From assembly GCF_003987345.1 (NCBI RefSeq), contig NZ_PIPP01000002.1:186001-250000 (forward strand): a DNA stretch of 64,000 nt. The letters are read 5' to 3'. Source of the DNA: Aliidiomarina shirensis. Its GTDB lineage: Bacteria; Pseudomonadota; Gammaproteobacteria; Enterobacterales; Alteromonadaceae. The translations under genes and the position numbers were made by a program. The stretch's first letter is position 1; each line of letters opens with the position of its first letter. Below are positions 19,057-27,543 of the stretch, in pieces. The notes under the pieces were generated by a model. The model saw nothing but the letters and a program-made list of their open reading frames with translations, was not told the origin of the DNA and did not search any database.

Positions 19057-20673
19057 ATGGGTAACGGAAGCGTGGATCTAGCCGGCAAGGTAGCACACGA
19101 TGAGAATGGAATGGCGGATACATGGGTTGGTGAGCGGCTGAATCCTGACATGGATAATTCGAAAAGCGCTAAGATCGAAATCATTCACCACGGGGCGGCC
19201 AGCGGTGTTACTGGTTCGTGCCATGAACTGGTGGTTTCTGAAGATGTTTCGGTTCTGATTGATATTGGTTTATTTCAAGGAGCGGAAACATCGGGTTCTG
19301 AGGGGGCTCGTGGCGGTTCTAACGAAAACAATCAGGCTATCGATTTTTCTATTGAGCGTGTGAAAGCATTGATTATCACTCACTGCCACATCGACCATGT
19401 TGGCCGCTTGCCGTGGTTACTGATTGCTGGCTTTCGTGGGCCGATATTTTGTACCCGAGCTACTGCGCATTTGTTACCGATGGTGATCGAAGATGCGCTA
19501 AAAGTTGGCATGACGCGCAATCGCGAGGTCATTCAAGGTGTGCTTGGCACTTTAGCGAGCATGCTTACACCGGCTGATTTCGATGATTGGGTGCAAGTAC
19601 TGCCAGAGCTAAAAGTGCGCTTCCGCCAAGCCGGCCACATACTTGGTTCCGCCTACGTTGAATGCCAGAAAATGGGGTCGTTGTCCCGAAGCTCTGGCAC
19701 TTTAGCGAGTGCTCTCCCTACAAAAGCCATTGATTACCCAGAAGTAAATAAGGTGCCAGAGCTTCACCTCACTGACCCCAACTTCTTGGTGGTGTTTTCC
19801 GGAGATTTAGGGTGTAAGAACTCGCCGCTGCTGCCTGACCCAACGCCACTCGAACGTGCCGACATGTTGGTACTTGAATCCACTTATGGCGATAAGAATC
19901 ATGAAAATCGTAGTGAGCGCCAAGCACGCTTAAAGCGGGTTGTTGAGCGCTGTGTTAAAGATCGTGGTGCCGTGCTTATTCCTGCTTTTAGCATTGGGCG
20001 CACGCAAGAACTGCTTTATGAACTCGAAGATATTATTTTCGAATGTAAATCTAGGGAAGGCGCCAGAGAAGGTAATATCTGGCAGGACATTATCGTTATT
20101 GTCGATTCCCCCATGGCTGCGGAATTTACGCGACAATACAGAAAGATGCGCGATTTATGGGATGCCGAAGCGCTAGGCCGCGTTGCCGACGATCGCCACC
20201 CTCTCAATTTCAAACGTATGCATATTGTTGATACACATGCTGAGCACCACCGCTTGGTAAACTATCTGAAGAGCACGGGAGAGCCCTGCATTGTAATCGC
20301 CGCGAGCGGCATGTGCACCGGCGGGCGCATGGTAAATTACCTTCGCGCATTGCTTCCAGATCCGCGCACCGATGTGCTTTTCGTTGGCTATCAAGCCGCT
20401 GGCACGCCCGGCCGCGATATTCAAACATACGGGCCTGGGGGCGGTTACGTTGAACTCGAAGGCCAGCGCATCTGGATAAAAGCCCAAATTCATACATTGG
20501 GTGGCTACTCTGCTCATGCGGATCAGCAAGAACTCATTGATTTCATCGCTAACGCAGAGCAAGTAAAGCACGTGCGCTTAGTTCACGGCGATGCCAATGT
20601 ACAACGGGAGTTTCGTGGTGTTTTGCAACATCGCTTCCCAAACATGAAGATAGATTGCGCCTGCGACCAATAA
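19057..20673 (+). CDS. Beta-CASP metallo-beta-lactamase ribonuclease-like protein, with in-frame repeat insertion
   Basis: This 538-residue protein belongs to the CPSF/YSH1-type metallo-beta-lactamase family (RNA exo/endonuclease fold). Core motifs are HHGAASGVTGSCHEL, the zinc site THCHIDHVGRLPW, AGHILGSAYVE, FSGDLGCKNSPLL and LESTYGDKNH. The beta-CASP part has IPAFSIGRTQELLYEL, ASGMCTGGRMVNYL and the terminal HTLGGYSAHADQQEL and VHGDA. A run of about 40 residues between AGHILGSAYVE and FSGDLG is encoded by a Family I repeat (19674-19779) and has no counterpart that I recognise in the family; it falls where relatives have a short loop. The stop codon lies in the left end of another copy. The ATG at 19057 follows GAGGGA; an upstream TTG at 19027 is weaker. 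Biological substrate unknown. Confidence 0.85.
   Translation: MGNGSVDLAGKVAHDENGMADTWVGERLNPDMDNSKSAKIEIIHHGAASGVTGSCHELVVSEDVSVLIDIGLFQGAETSGSEGARGGSNENNQAIDFSIERVKALIITHCHIDHVGRLPWLLIAGFRGPIFCTRATAHLLPMVIEDALKVGMTRNREVIQGVLGTLASMLTPADFDDWVQVLPELKVRFRQAGHILGSAYVECQKMGSLSRSSGTLASALPTKAIDYPEVNKVPELHLTDPNFLVVFSGDLGCKNSPLLPDPTPLERADMLVLESTYGDKNHENRSERQARLKRVVERCVKDRGAVLIPAFSIGRTQELLYELEDIIFECKSREGAREGNIWQDIIVIVDSPMAAEFTRQYRKMRDLWDAEALGRVADDRHPLNFKRMHIVDTHAEHHRLVNYLKSTGEPCIVIAASGMCTGGRMVNYLRALLPDPRTDVLFVGYQAAGTPGRDIQTYGPGGGYVELEGQRIWIKAQIHTLGGYSAHADQQELIDFIANAEQVKHVRLVHGDANVQREFRGVLQHRFPNMKIDCACDQ
19672..19789 (-). repeat. Family I palindromic repeat, copy A (inside a CDS, reversed)
   Basis: Read on the minus strand it runs from CCAAGAAGTTGGGGTC through CAGTGAGG, CTCTGGCACC, a variable middle, AAAGTGCCAGAG, GGGACAACGACCCC. 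The core is 19674-19779, about 106 bp. It is fully in frame with the beta-CASP gene and has no stop codon in that frame. The ends match copies B and C; the middle does not. Confidence 0.85.
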
Positions 20674-20761
20674 ATTGGGGTCAGTGAGGCAAAGCTATGG
20701 CACTTAAAAAAATTTATTCTCAACACGAACTTAAGTGCCATAGAACAGGGACAACGACCCC
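20663..20761 (+). repeat. Family I palindromic repeat, copy B
   Basis: The core is 20677-20761: GGGGTCAGTGAGG, CTATGGCACTTAA, an AT-rich middle of about 22 bases, TTAAGTGCCATAG, then GGGACAACGACCCC. It is the most symmetrical copy, with arms CTATGGCACTTAA/TTAAGTGCCATAG. Upstream flank CCAATAAATTGGGGTC resembles the repeat terminus CCAAGAAGTTGGGGTC, so the TAA stop of the beta-CASP gene falls within the element. It may also act as a terminator for either convergent gene. Confidence 0.85.
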
Positions 20762-20806
20762 ATCTTCTGGCCAATAAAAACGCGGGGAGTAGGATTTAGG
20801 AGTTGG

Positions 20807-20848
20807 CTTAAGTGCCATAGTACACGGACAACGACCCCAACTTCTTAG
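20807..20848 (+). repeat. Family I half-element, copy B'
   Basis: Only the right half is present: CTTAAGTGCCATAG, then GGACAACGACCCCAACTTCTT. It lies 45 bp after copy B. Read on the minus strand, its terminus gives CACCTAAGAAGTTGGGGTC, and the TAA is the stop codon of fbpC, so the 3' end of that gene abuts the repeat. Confidence 0.8.
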
Positions 20849-21900
20849 GTGTCGCAGAAGCCGGAAGGAAACAACACTAGGTGATCAAGGTTCAAGCGCA
20901 GCCCTACTTCTTGGCCGATATCATATTGATGGTGAGAAGGCGCCATGCACAATAAATGGCTGCCATCGGCTAGCTCCGCCGTATACAAAAAGTGCGCCCC
21001 GCGAAAGCCCCGAGCCACTATTTTTGCACGCCGATCAGCCGTTTCATCAATCACAATATCGTCCGGACGAATCAGTACATCAACCGCTTCCCCTTCGGTA
21101 CCGCGCACCACCTCATCGCCATGCAGCAAGCCCAGCGCCGTTTCTACCTTCAGCTCATCCGTTACCGTGCCGTGCAGCAACACTCCTACACCGATAAAAT
21201 CAGCCACCAAATGGTGCGCCGGCCGATGGTACAAACCATACGGCGTATCCCATTGCAGCAACCGGCCGTGATACATCACCCCCGCTCTATCCGCCATGGC
21301 AAAGGCTTCTTGCTGATCGTGGGTGACCAAGAGCGCCGTAATGCCCTCTTCTTTTAGCAAATTCCGAACTTCCGCCGCCAACGATTCGCGTAGCTCAGCA
21401 TCCAACGAAGAAAACGGCTCATCCATTAACAACAACCGCGGTTTCGGCGCCAACGCCCGCGCCAAGGCAATGCGCTGCTGCTGACCGCCTGATAACTGAT
21501 GCGGATAGCGTGGGCCATAACCCGCCAGCCCAACATGGCTCAGCAATAAGTTAACCCGTTGGCGTTGCTCTTCCGCGCTCTGATTACGGATACCAAACGC
21601 CACATTTTCAAACACAGTAAGATGCGGAAACAGCGCAAAATCTTGGAACACCATGCCAATACCGCGCTTCTCTGGCGGAATGTGCTGGCCCGGTGAGCTC
21701 ACCAACTGTTTATTCAGCTCAATACGGCCAGAAGTTACCGGCTCAAACCCGGCAATAGCGCGCAATAACGTGGTTTTGCCACAGCCACTAGGCCCCAACA
21801 AGCAGCCGATTTCGCCTTCGCCAAGGTAAAAGCCTACGCCATCGACAATAGTTTGCCGACCAAATCCAACTTCTACATTATTTAGCTTTAACTGGCTCAT
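20845..21900 (-). CDS. fbpC: Ferric iron ABC transporter ATP-binding protein (FbpC type)
   Basis: This 351-residue ATPase drives import of ferric iron delivered by the FbpA-like lipoprotein through FbpB. It has Walker A GPSGCGKTTLL (about 34-44), the Q loop FQDFALFPHL, signature LSGGQQQRIALARAL, Walker B LLLMDEPFSSLD and the switch His in LLVTHDQQEA. A TOBE-like C-terminal domain occupies about residues 240-350. It is the last gene of fbpABC, 49 bp after fbpB, and its stop codon lies at the edge of repeat copy B'. The protein length is normal, so the repeat has probably changed only the last residues. Confidence 0.9.
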   Translation of the reverse strand: MSQLKLNNVEVGFGRQTIVDGVGFYLGEGEIGCLLGPSGCGKTTLLRAIAGFEPVTSGRIELNKQLVSSPGQHIPPEKRGIGMVFQDFALFPHLTVFENVAFGIRNQSAEEQRQRVNLLLSHVGLAGYGPRYPHQLSGGQQQRIALARALAPKPRLLLMDEPFSSLDAELRESLAAEVRNLLKEEGITALLVTHDQQEAFAMADRAGVMYHGRLLQWDTPYGLYHRPAHHLVADFIGVGVLLHGTVTDELKVETALGLLHGDEVVRGTEGEAVDVLIRPDDIVIDETADRRAKIVARGFRGAHFLYTAELADGSHLLCMAPSHHQYDIGQEVGLRLNLDHLVLFPSGFCDT

Positions 21901-21949
21901 GATTTTCCTTCAGCTATAACCGCGCTCTCACGTGAGTGCTCTTAAACTA

Positions 21950-23743
21950 CTACAGCGGCTCGTAAATTTTACCCGGGCTTGGCTCACCAAAACGCAAATC
22001 ACCCGGTTTCGGCTCAACCGTTCGCGCCTCTTCAGTATTCAAATGCTGCCGCCGATTCATCGCCCGGCTCAATAAAATAACCGGAATCAAACCTGCCAAC
22101 ACAATCATAATCGCCGCAGGCCCGGCATCGGCTAAACGCTCATCACCCGCCATCTCGTATGCTCGAACCGCCAAAGTATTAAAGTTAAACGGCCGCAACA
22201 CCAAGGTAGCTGGCAATTCCTTCAATACATCCACAAACACCAGAATACCGGCCGTAATCAAACTTGTGCGCAGCAACGGGAAATGAATACGCGTAAGCAC
22301 TTCGCGCGATTTCAAACCTAAAATTCTACCCGATTCATCCATCGCGTGGCTAATTTGCGTGAGCCCACTTTCAACCGTTTGAATCGAAATCGATAAAAAC
22401 CGCACCGTATACGCAAACAACAGCGCCACAATGGTGCCCGATAAAATCAGCCCAGGGTTGATACCAAACACATTCTCACTAAAACCAATAATACGGTTAT
22501 CCAACCAGCTCAGCGGCACCATCACCCCAACGGCAATCACCACACCCGGAATCGCATACCCCAACGAGGCAAAGCTCACCGAGGCTTGGGTAATGCGCGT
22601 GCGCTTATTCTGTCGGCGTTTGCTCGCCACGCGCTTGCCGTAACAGAGCCATAACGCAACCGCCACCGTGATAAACGCCGCCAGCGCCGCGAGCACTAAG
22701 CTATTGCTCACCAAGCGCCAAAATGCCGCATCGCCCCACACATCCAGCCTATCGGCGGACCAACTCAATAATTGCAACGCGGGTAATAAAAAACCAAACA
22801 GAACCGGTACGAAACACGCGCTAAAGGCCAAAAATGCTTTAACACCTTTCAGCGCCATGGGCCGTGTCGCTTGATTATTACGCCCAGCATGGTGGTAGCG
22901 CGATTGCTTCCGCGATATGCGCTCCACCAGCATCAGCACAACTACCGCACTCAACAACAAACTGGCTAATTGCAAAGCCCCCACTTGGTCGCCCATACCA
23001 TACCAAGTCCGGAAAATGCCGGTAGTAAAGGTAGTTACACCATAAAAGTGCACCGTGCCGTAATCGGCTAGGGTTTCCATGAGCGCCAAAGTAACGCCGG
23101 TTGCGATCGCCGGCCTCGCCATCGGCAACGCAATGCGGTAGAAACTCTGCCACGGGCCAAGCCCCAAGGTACGGCCAGCTTCAATGGCGGCGCGCGATTG
23201 TTCAATAAATGCCGCGCGAGTTACCAGATACACATAGGGGAATAATACAAAGCCCATCACCAGCACAGCGCCGGTGAGTGAACGAATTTCAGGGAAAGTG
23301 TAATCGCCTAAGCCCCAGCCGGTAAGCGAACGCAAGGTGCGTTGCACCGGGCCTTCGAAGCTGAGCATGCCGCTGTAGGTGTAAGCGGTAATGTAAGCTG
23401 GCATGGCGAGTGGCAGTAGCAATGCCCAACGCAACCAGCGTACGCCGGGGAATTCGCAGGCTGTGGTGAGCCACGCGGCAGTAACGCCCATGAGCATCAC
23501 CAACAGCCCAACGCCAACGAGCAAAATTAAGCTATGCCAAACGTATTCGCCAATGACATTCTGAAACAAATGACTCAAGGTTGCGCGTTGTTCTTCACCA
23601 CCTAGGCCAATAAAAAAACTTGCAGCAACAACAATCAGCGGCAAGCAGATAACGATTGCAACCAACGGCAACGAAATATCGTGCCATCTGCGCCACACCC
23701 GCCGAAATAGCTGCTTGCCTGCCCTGCCAATTGTTTTAACCAT
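21950..23743 (-). CDS. fbpB: Ferric iron ABC transporter permease (FbpB type)
   Basis: This 597-residue inner-membrane permease has two fused ABC permease domains, each with about six helices. The two EAA loops that contact the ATPase are visible as AAIEAGRTLGLGPWQSFYRI (first half, about 185-205) and HAMDESGRILGLKSREVLTR (second half, about 465-485). The fused form is normal for FbpB/AfuB. About 85 residues at the ends are polar, and the C-terminal tail (EEARTVEPKPGDLRFGEPSP) is cytoplasmic and of unknown use. It lies between fbpA and fbpC in the same direction. Confidence 0.9.
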   Translation of the reverse strand: MVKTIGRAGKQLFRRVWRRWHDISLPLVAIVICLPLIVVAASFFIGLGGEEQRATLSHLFQNVIGEYVWHSLILLVGVGLLVMLMGVTAAWLTTACEFPGVRWLRWALLLPLAMPAYITAYTYSGMLSFEGPVQRTLRSLTGWGLGDYTFPEIRSLTGAVLVMGFVLFPYVYLVTRAAFIEQSRAAIEAGRTLGLGPWQSFYRIALPMARPAIATGVTLALMETLADYGTVHFYGVTTFTTGIFRTWYGMGDQVGALQLASLLLSAVVVLMLVERISRKQSRYHHAGRNNQATRPMALKGVKAFLAFSACFVPVLFGFLLPALQLLSWSADRLDVWGDAAFWRLVSNSLVLAALAAFITVAVALWLCYGKRVASKRRQNKRTRITQASVSFASLGYAIPGVVIAVGVMVPLSWLDNRIIGFSENVFGINPGLILSGTIVALLFAYTVRFLSISIQTVESGLTQISHAMDESGRILGLKSREVLTRIHFPLLRTSLITAGILVFVDVLKELPATLVLRPFNFNTLAVRAYEMAGDERLADAGPAAIMIVLAGLIPVILLSRAMNRRQHLNTEEARTVEPKPGDLRFGEPSPGKIYEPL

Positions 23744-23795
23744 CTGCTTCCAACTTAAGCGCTCTGCTGGCTATTTTAGCGCGAGCGCGATGTAT

Positions 23796-24899
23796 TTAGC
23801 GCCAGCCTGCTCTATCCATCAAGCGCACAGCAATTGCATTGTTTTCGCCTAACACGCTCATAGAGATATCATCAGCTGTGAACTCGCCCCATGATTCCAA
23901 GGTTTCGCTCCAAGGCGCCGCTGGATTCACTGGATACTCAGAGTTTGCTTCTGCGTACCACGTTTGCGAGCTGGTTTGTGCTAGGAATTCAATTAACCGT
24001 AGTGCGTTTTCTTCATTGCTGGCATTTTTTAGTAAGCCAATACCAGAAACATTTACATGAACGCCCGTTGTATCTTGCGCCGGCCATGCAATAGCTACTT
24101 TGCTTACGGTATCTTGGTTGGTGGCATCATCGCTTAAGCTCATGCCGCCAAAATAGTAAGTGTTCGCTATCGCGATATCGCACTGCCCTGAGGCTACGGC
24201 ATGAATTTGATCGCGATCGCCACCTACTGGATTACGAGCAAAATTAGCCACTAAACCGCGCGCCCACTCTTCGGTAGCCGCTTCGCCGTGGTGCGCTATC
24301 ATGGCCGCAACCATTGATTGGTTGTAAATATTATCCGATGAACGCACGCAAATACGGCCGCGCCATTTTTCATCTGCAAGGCTCAGATAATCAGTAATTT
24401 CTTCTGGGTTCACCCGCTCCAGTGAGTAAAACACGGGGCGCGCACGCATACTTAGGCCATACCAATGACGGTCAGAATCGCGCAGGTGATCAGGAATAGC
24501 ATCATTTAGTGTTGCGCTGGTTACCGGCTGGAATAAATCGGCTTCCTTTGCGCGGTGCAGTGAACCGGCATCAACGGTAAGGAACAAATCCGCTGGCGTA
24601 TTCGCGCCTTCGCTTTGCAAGCGCGATAATAAACCGCTACCAGAACCGGTAAGCAAGTTCACTTGAATGCCTGTTTCAGCAGTAAATTCGTCAAGTAGTG
24701 GCTTAATCAAGCCTTCGTTTCGTGAAGAGTAAAGGTTTACTTCGCCGCTGTTAGCACTTTCGGAGTTAGCGCCTTCAGAACCCGTATTTTCACTGGCTGG
24801 GCTGCAACCTAACAGTAAAGTGCCAGAGAACATCATCACTGACACCATCTTTAAAGTGCCAGAGAAACGCGTCACTGACCCCATTTTCGTTTTCAACAT
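23796..24899 (-). CDS. fbpA: Ferric iron-binding lipoprotein (FbpA type) with repeat-derived signal peptide
   Basis: This 367-residue periplasmic solute-binding protein has a lipobox LLLGC at about residues 29-33, so it should be membrane-anchored rather than free. The mature protein shows VNLYSSRNEGLIKPLLDEF, LLTGSGSGLLSRLQSEG, PADLFLTVDAGSLHRA and the paired Tyr run ANTYYFGG, a usual Fe(III) ligand site. The signal peptide is unusual: residues 5-28 are two copies of a 12-residue unit (KMGSVTRFSGTL and KMVSVMMFSGTL), encoded by two tandem 36-bp units that match the left end of the Family I repeats. The ATG at 24899 follows GGAG. A Fur-like box lies about 55 bp upstream. Confidence 0.9.
   Translation of the reverse strand: MLKTKMGSVTRFSGTLKMVSVMMFSGTLLLGCSPASENTGSEGANSESANSGEVNLYSSRNEGLIKPLLDEFTAETGIQVNLLTGSGSGLLSRLQSEGANTPADLFLTVDAGSLHRAKEADLFQPVTSATLNDAIPDHLRDSDRHWYGLSMRARPVFYSLERVNPEEITDYLSLADEKWRGRICVRSSDNIYNQSMVAAMIAHHGEAATEEWARGLVANFARNPVGGDRDQIHAVASGQCDIAIANTYYFGGMSLSDDATNQDTVSKVAIAWPAQDTTGVHVNVSGIGLLKNASNEENALRLIEFLAQTSSQTWYAEANSEYPVNPAAPWSETLESWGEFTADDISMSVLGENNAIAVRLMDRAGWR
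24816..24887 (-). repeat. Tandem 36-bp duplication of a Family I repeat end inside the fbpA signal sequence
   Basis: Two adjacent units (24852-24887 and 24816-24851) on the minus strand each carry ATGGnGTCAGTGA, about six variable bases and TTCTCTGGCACTTTA. By eye 30 of 36 positions agree. The first unit has the full GGGGTCAGTGA of the family's left end; the second has GGTGTCAGTGA. No right half (GACAACGACCCC) follows. Confidence 0.85.
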
Positions 24900-24949
24900 A
24901 GGAAAATCTCCTTGCGAATATGCAGGGCATTGTAAATGCCCTGCATGTG

Positions 24950-24968
24950 AATGACAATGGTTATCATT
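24950..24968 (-). promoter_or_regulatory. Fur box upstream of fbpA
   Basis: The minus strand reads AATGATAACCATTGTCATT. It fits the Fur 7-1-7 pattern TGATAAT-N-ATTATCA at most positions. It overlaps the stop codon of the TonB receptor gene and lies about 50 bp before fbpA, which suggests that fbpABC has its own iron-repressed promoter. A GC-rich hairpin (GCAGGGCATT/AATGCCCTGC, 24921-24944) lies between the box and the gene; it has no following U-run. Confidence 0.75.
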
Positions 24969-27223
24969 TAAAACCGGGCTTGGAAGCCCACGTTGATTTG
25001 CCGTGGTTTACCTACCATTACCCCACCGTGCATGCGTGTGGTTGTGTAGGTTTTGTCAGCCAAGTTATCAACACTTACATACACCGATTGGTTCTCGGCT
25101 AACTGATAGCGAGCCGCCATGTCGAAAATAGTGCGCGCGGCAATTTTTTCGTCTGCTGCCACGGTACCTGCGCCAGCAACCGTACGCATTTCACCCAAGT
25201 AACGAGCGTTAAATGCTAAGCTCCAAACGCTGCCTTTAAGTGCAATACCGGTGCGCAGCTGCTGCTCCGGCTGATACGGCACTTCATCACCAGCGGTAAC
25301 GTTGCCCCAAATACCGATGTTTGAATTGAAGCTATTTTGGAACTCTGCTTTTGTGAAGGTATAGGCTGCATCTAGCGCCACATCGATAGCGTCGTTCAAG
25401 GCATACGTATAGGCACCTAAAACTTCTGCACCCATCACTTCAACTTCACCGGCATTTACTTGCGCGCCAATGTTGTTCAGATCACAGCCCTGTGCCGCCG
25501 TACAATTACCATGCATATTGCTGTAATCACTGTAAAAACCGATTACTTCAAACCGTGCATCGCCACTCACATAGCCGTAATCAACTGTTCCGGCGTAGCG
25601 AATACCCGCTTCGTAGTTCCAGCTTTCTTCGTTTTCTTGCTCATTATTGCCCGGAGCCGCAGGTGCAAAACCTTTCTGGACACCCGCTAACGCAACCCAT
25701 GAATCATTTAAACGGTAGGTAATACCTGCCGCTGGTAAAAACGCAGTGGTGCTATTTTCCCGTAATTCTGGCGTATTTAGGCGCTGTAAATCGCTGCCAA
25801 AGTTCTCACGTTTTACCGTGATATCTTCAAAACGCGCACCAAAATCTACGGTTAAATCATCAAAATACATGCGCGCTTTTGCAAATGCAGCAAACGCTTC
25901 CGCACTGGCCACTCGGTTCGCATCTGTGCCAGGAACACCGGCGTCTGCTAACGCCATGTTTAACGCCGCATCCATTTCATATAAATCAACCCACTGGAAG
26001 CGATCTTCTTCATCTTCGTGATAACGCGCACCCAGCACATATTCATTTCCGTTGATGGCAAAATCATATTGAGTTTGCACACCTTGGCTCAAATATTCGC
26101 GGTTGTTATTTTTCAAACGAACACTCAAGGTATCACCCGTTTCCGCGCCCGTTTCAAATGCAGAGGCGAGTTCCAGCCCACCACCTGATAACGAAACACC
26201 GCCCACTTGGTCAGCTTTATACCAATTGCGCGCGAATTCATTGCGATAAATCGAGGAAGTAAGCACACCACCATTCGCCAACGCCCACTGGTGAGTGGCT
26301 TGCATTAGCGTGTGCTCAGTTGTCATTTCATCAAGCTGAGAAGCAGCATACCGGCCATACGGGTTCGATTGATAATCCGCATCGGTAATACCCATGTAAG
26401 TATCATCACTCACTTCATCAGAATATTTAAACTTGAATTCAACTTGATGGCGGCCTGCATCATCAAGGTTCACCCGAACTTTGCTCATGATATCGTTGCG
26501 GTAAAAGCCACTTTCGCTGTTCGCAACATCTTTGAAGCCATCCGCTTGGTAACGTAACACTTCAAACACACCGCCGGCACGTTCACCGCTGCCACCCATA
26601 TAGGTGTGGAACTTACCAAAACCGTGCTCACCCGCACCGATATCCACAAAGCCGGCGAAGTCGTCGTTCGGGATGCTGCGCGACACTAAATTCAGAACAC
26701 CACCTGTGGTGCGTGGACCATATTGAATAGAAGAAGAACCTTTCAATACTTCCATCGCTTCAATACGCGCAAATGTAGGGAAATAATAAGCTGCTGGTGC
26801 TGCGTAAGGAGCCGGAGCAGAAAGAATGCCATCTTCCATTACCGTAATTTTGTCTGAGCGATTCACGCCTGTGCCGCGCATACCAATGTTCGGGCGTAAT
26901 CCCCAACCATCTTCTTCAAGCACATATACGCCCGGCACGTTGCCTAGAGCCCGCATAATATCGGTGTATTCAAACTCTTTTAGCTCTTCTTCGCTCATGT
27001 AGTAAGCAGAGCCTGGCGTTTCATTTACCGCTGCGGCTGAACCTAAGATATTGATACGCTCAATATTTTGCTTTGATTCAGCTTCTTCAGCTATTGCACT
27101 ACCTGCTGCAATATTAGCTGCGATTGCGGCAGTAACTGCCATGCTTAACAAGGAAGCTCGCGTTTTTTTAACCGTTGAACCTGAGTTAGATTGCACCGAT
27201 CGTGCACACACTTGAATTGACAT
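24968..27223 (-). CDS. TonB-dependent outer-membrane receptor, FecA-like
   Basis: This 751-residue outer-membrane receptor is predicted to bring an iron chelate into the periplasm using TonB energy. After a long signal peptide ending near SAIAEEAES, a TonB-box-like segment (about 50-60, INILGSAAAV) precedes the plug domain. The plug carries ALGNVPGVYVLEEDGWGLRP, IGMRGTGVNRSDKITVMEDG, PAPYAAPAAYYFPTFARIEA and VLKGSSSIQYGPRTTGGVLN, matching the ferric-citrate receptor group. The rest is a beta-barrel ending in aromatic RQINVGFQARF. There is no N-terminal FecR-interacting signalling domain. Ferric dicitrate is possible, but the ligand is not proven. Two Fur-like boxes lie upstream, and fbpABC follows. 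Confidence 0.88.
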   Translation of the reverse strand: MSIQVCARSVQSNSGSTVKKTRASLLSMAVTAAIAANIAAGSAIAEEAESKQNIERINILGSAAAVNETPGSAYYMSEEELKEFEYTDIMRALGNVPGVYVLEEDGWGLRPNIGMRGTGVNRSDKITVMEDGILSAPAPYAAPAAYYFPTFARIEAMEVLKGSSSIQYGPRTTGGVLNLVSRSIPNDDFAGFVDIGAGEHGFGKFHTYMGGSGERAGGVFEVLRYQADGFKDVANSESGFYRNDIMSKVRVNLDDAGRHQVEFKFKYSDEVSDDTYMGITDADYQSNPYGRYAASQLDEMTTEHTLMQATHQWALANGGVLTSSIYRNEFARNWYKADQVGGVSLSGGGLELASAFETGAETGDTLSVRLKNNNREYLSQGVQTQYDFAINGNEYVLGARYHEDEEDRFQWVDLYEMDAALNMALADAGVPGTDANRVASAEAFAAFAKARMYFDDLTVDFGARFEDITVKRENFGSDLQRLNTPELRENSTTAFLPAAGITYRLNDSWVALAGVQKGFAPAAPGNNEQENEESWNYEAGIRYAGTVDYGYVSGDARFEVIGFYSDYSNMHGNCTAAQGCDLNNIGAQVNAGEVEVMGAEVLGAYTYALNDAIDVALDAAYTFTKAEFQNSFNSNIGIWGNVTAGDEVPYQPEQQLRTGIALKGSVWSLAFNARYLGEMRTVAGAGTVAADEKIAARTIFDMAARYQLAENQSVYVSVDNLADKTYTTTRMHGGVMVGKPRQINVGFQARF

Positions 27224-27543
27224 CTAGCTATCTCTCCAACATTTACAGTTTTAAATCAATTAATTAAATGATGTTGTTAGCGACAAGGCGCGCGAACACT
27301 GCGCGCGTGAGCTGCAACTTCAAATCTAAATAGTAATGATTCTTAATTAGATGACGGAGAGTATACTTAATATCAAATGAGAATCAATCTCATTTTTGAA
27401 AAGTTTTTTTCTTTTGTTGCGCATTGATTAAATTTTGAACTATATGCTATACCTCATATACACAGGCAAGCAGTAGTAGCTTAGAATTTCCAAGTAAATT
27501 TACATTAAGTTTACAAAATCATTTACCAAATGGAATTAATCAA
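27224..27543. promoter_or_regulatory. Intergenic region with Fur boxes upstream of the TonB receptor
   Basis: A perfect dyad AAATGAGA-N5-TCTCATTT occupies 27375-27395, and a second Fur-like stretch TAGTAATGATTCTTAATTAG lies at about 27331-27350, nearer the receptor. Both are AT-rich 19-21 bp sites of the Fur type. The spacing of about 25 bp suggests cooperative binding at the receptor promoter. The remaining DNA up to 27543 is AT-rich and must also serve the plus-strand gene at 27544. No other gene is seen. Confidence 0.7.

Noticed and set aside
18533..19123. 196-codon open frame on the minus strand upstream of wzz
   Set aside because: It runs across the JUMPstart element and over the start of the beta-CASP gene, has no recognisable domain, and ends close to wzz. 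It is more likely an untranslated leader.
19672..19789. A frameshift or pseudogene in the beta-CASP gene
   Set aside because: The insert keeps the frame and all downstream catalytic motifs follow, so the gene appears intact.
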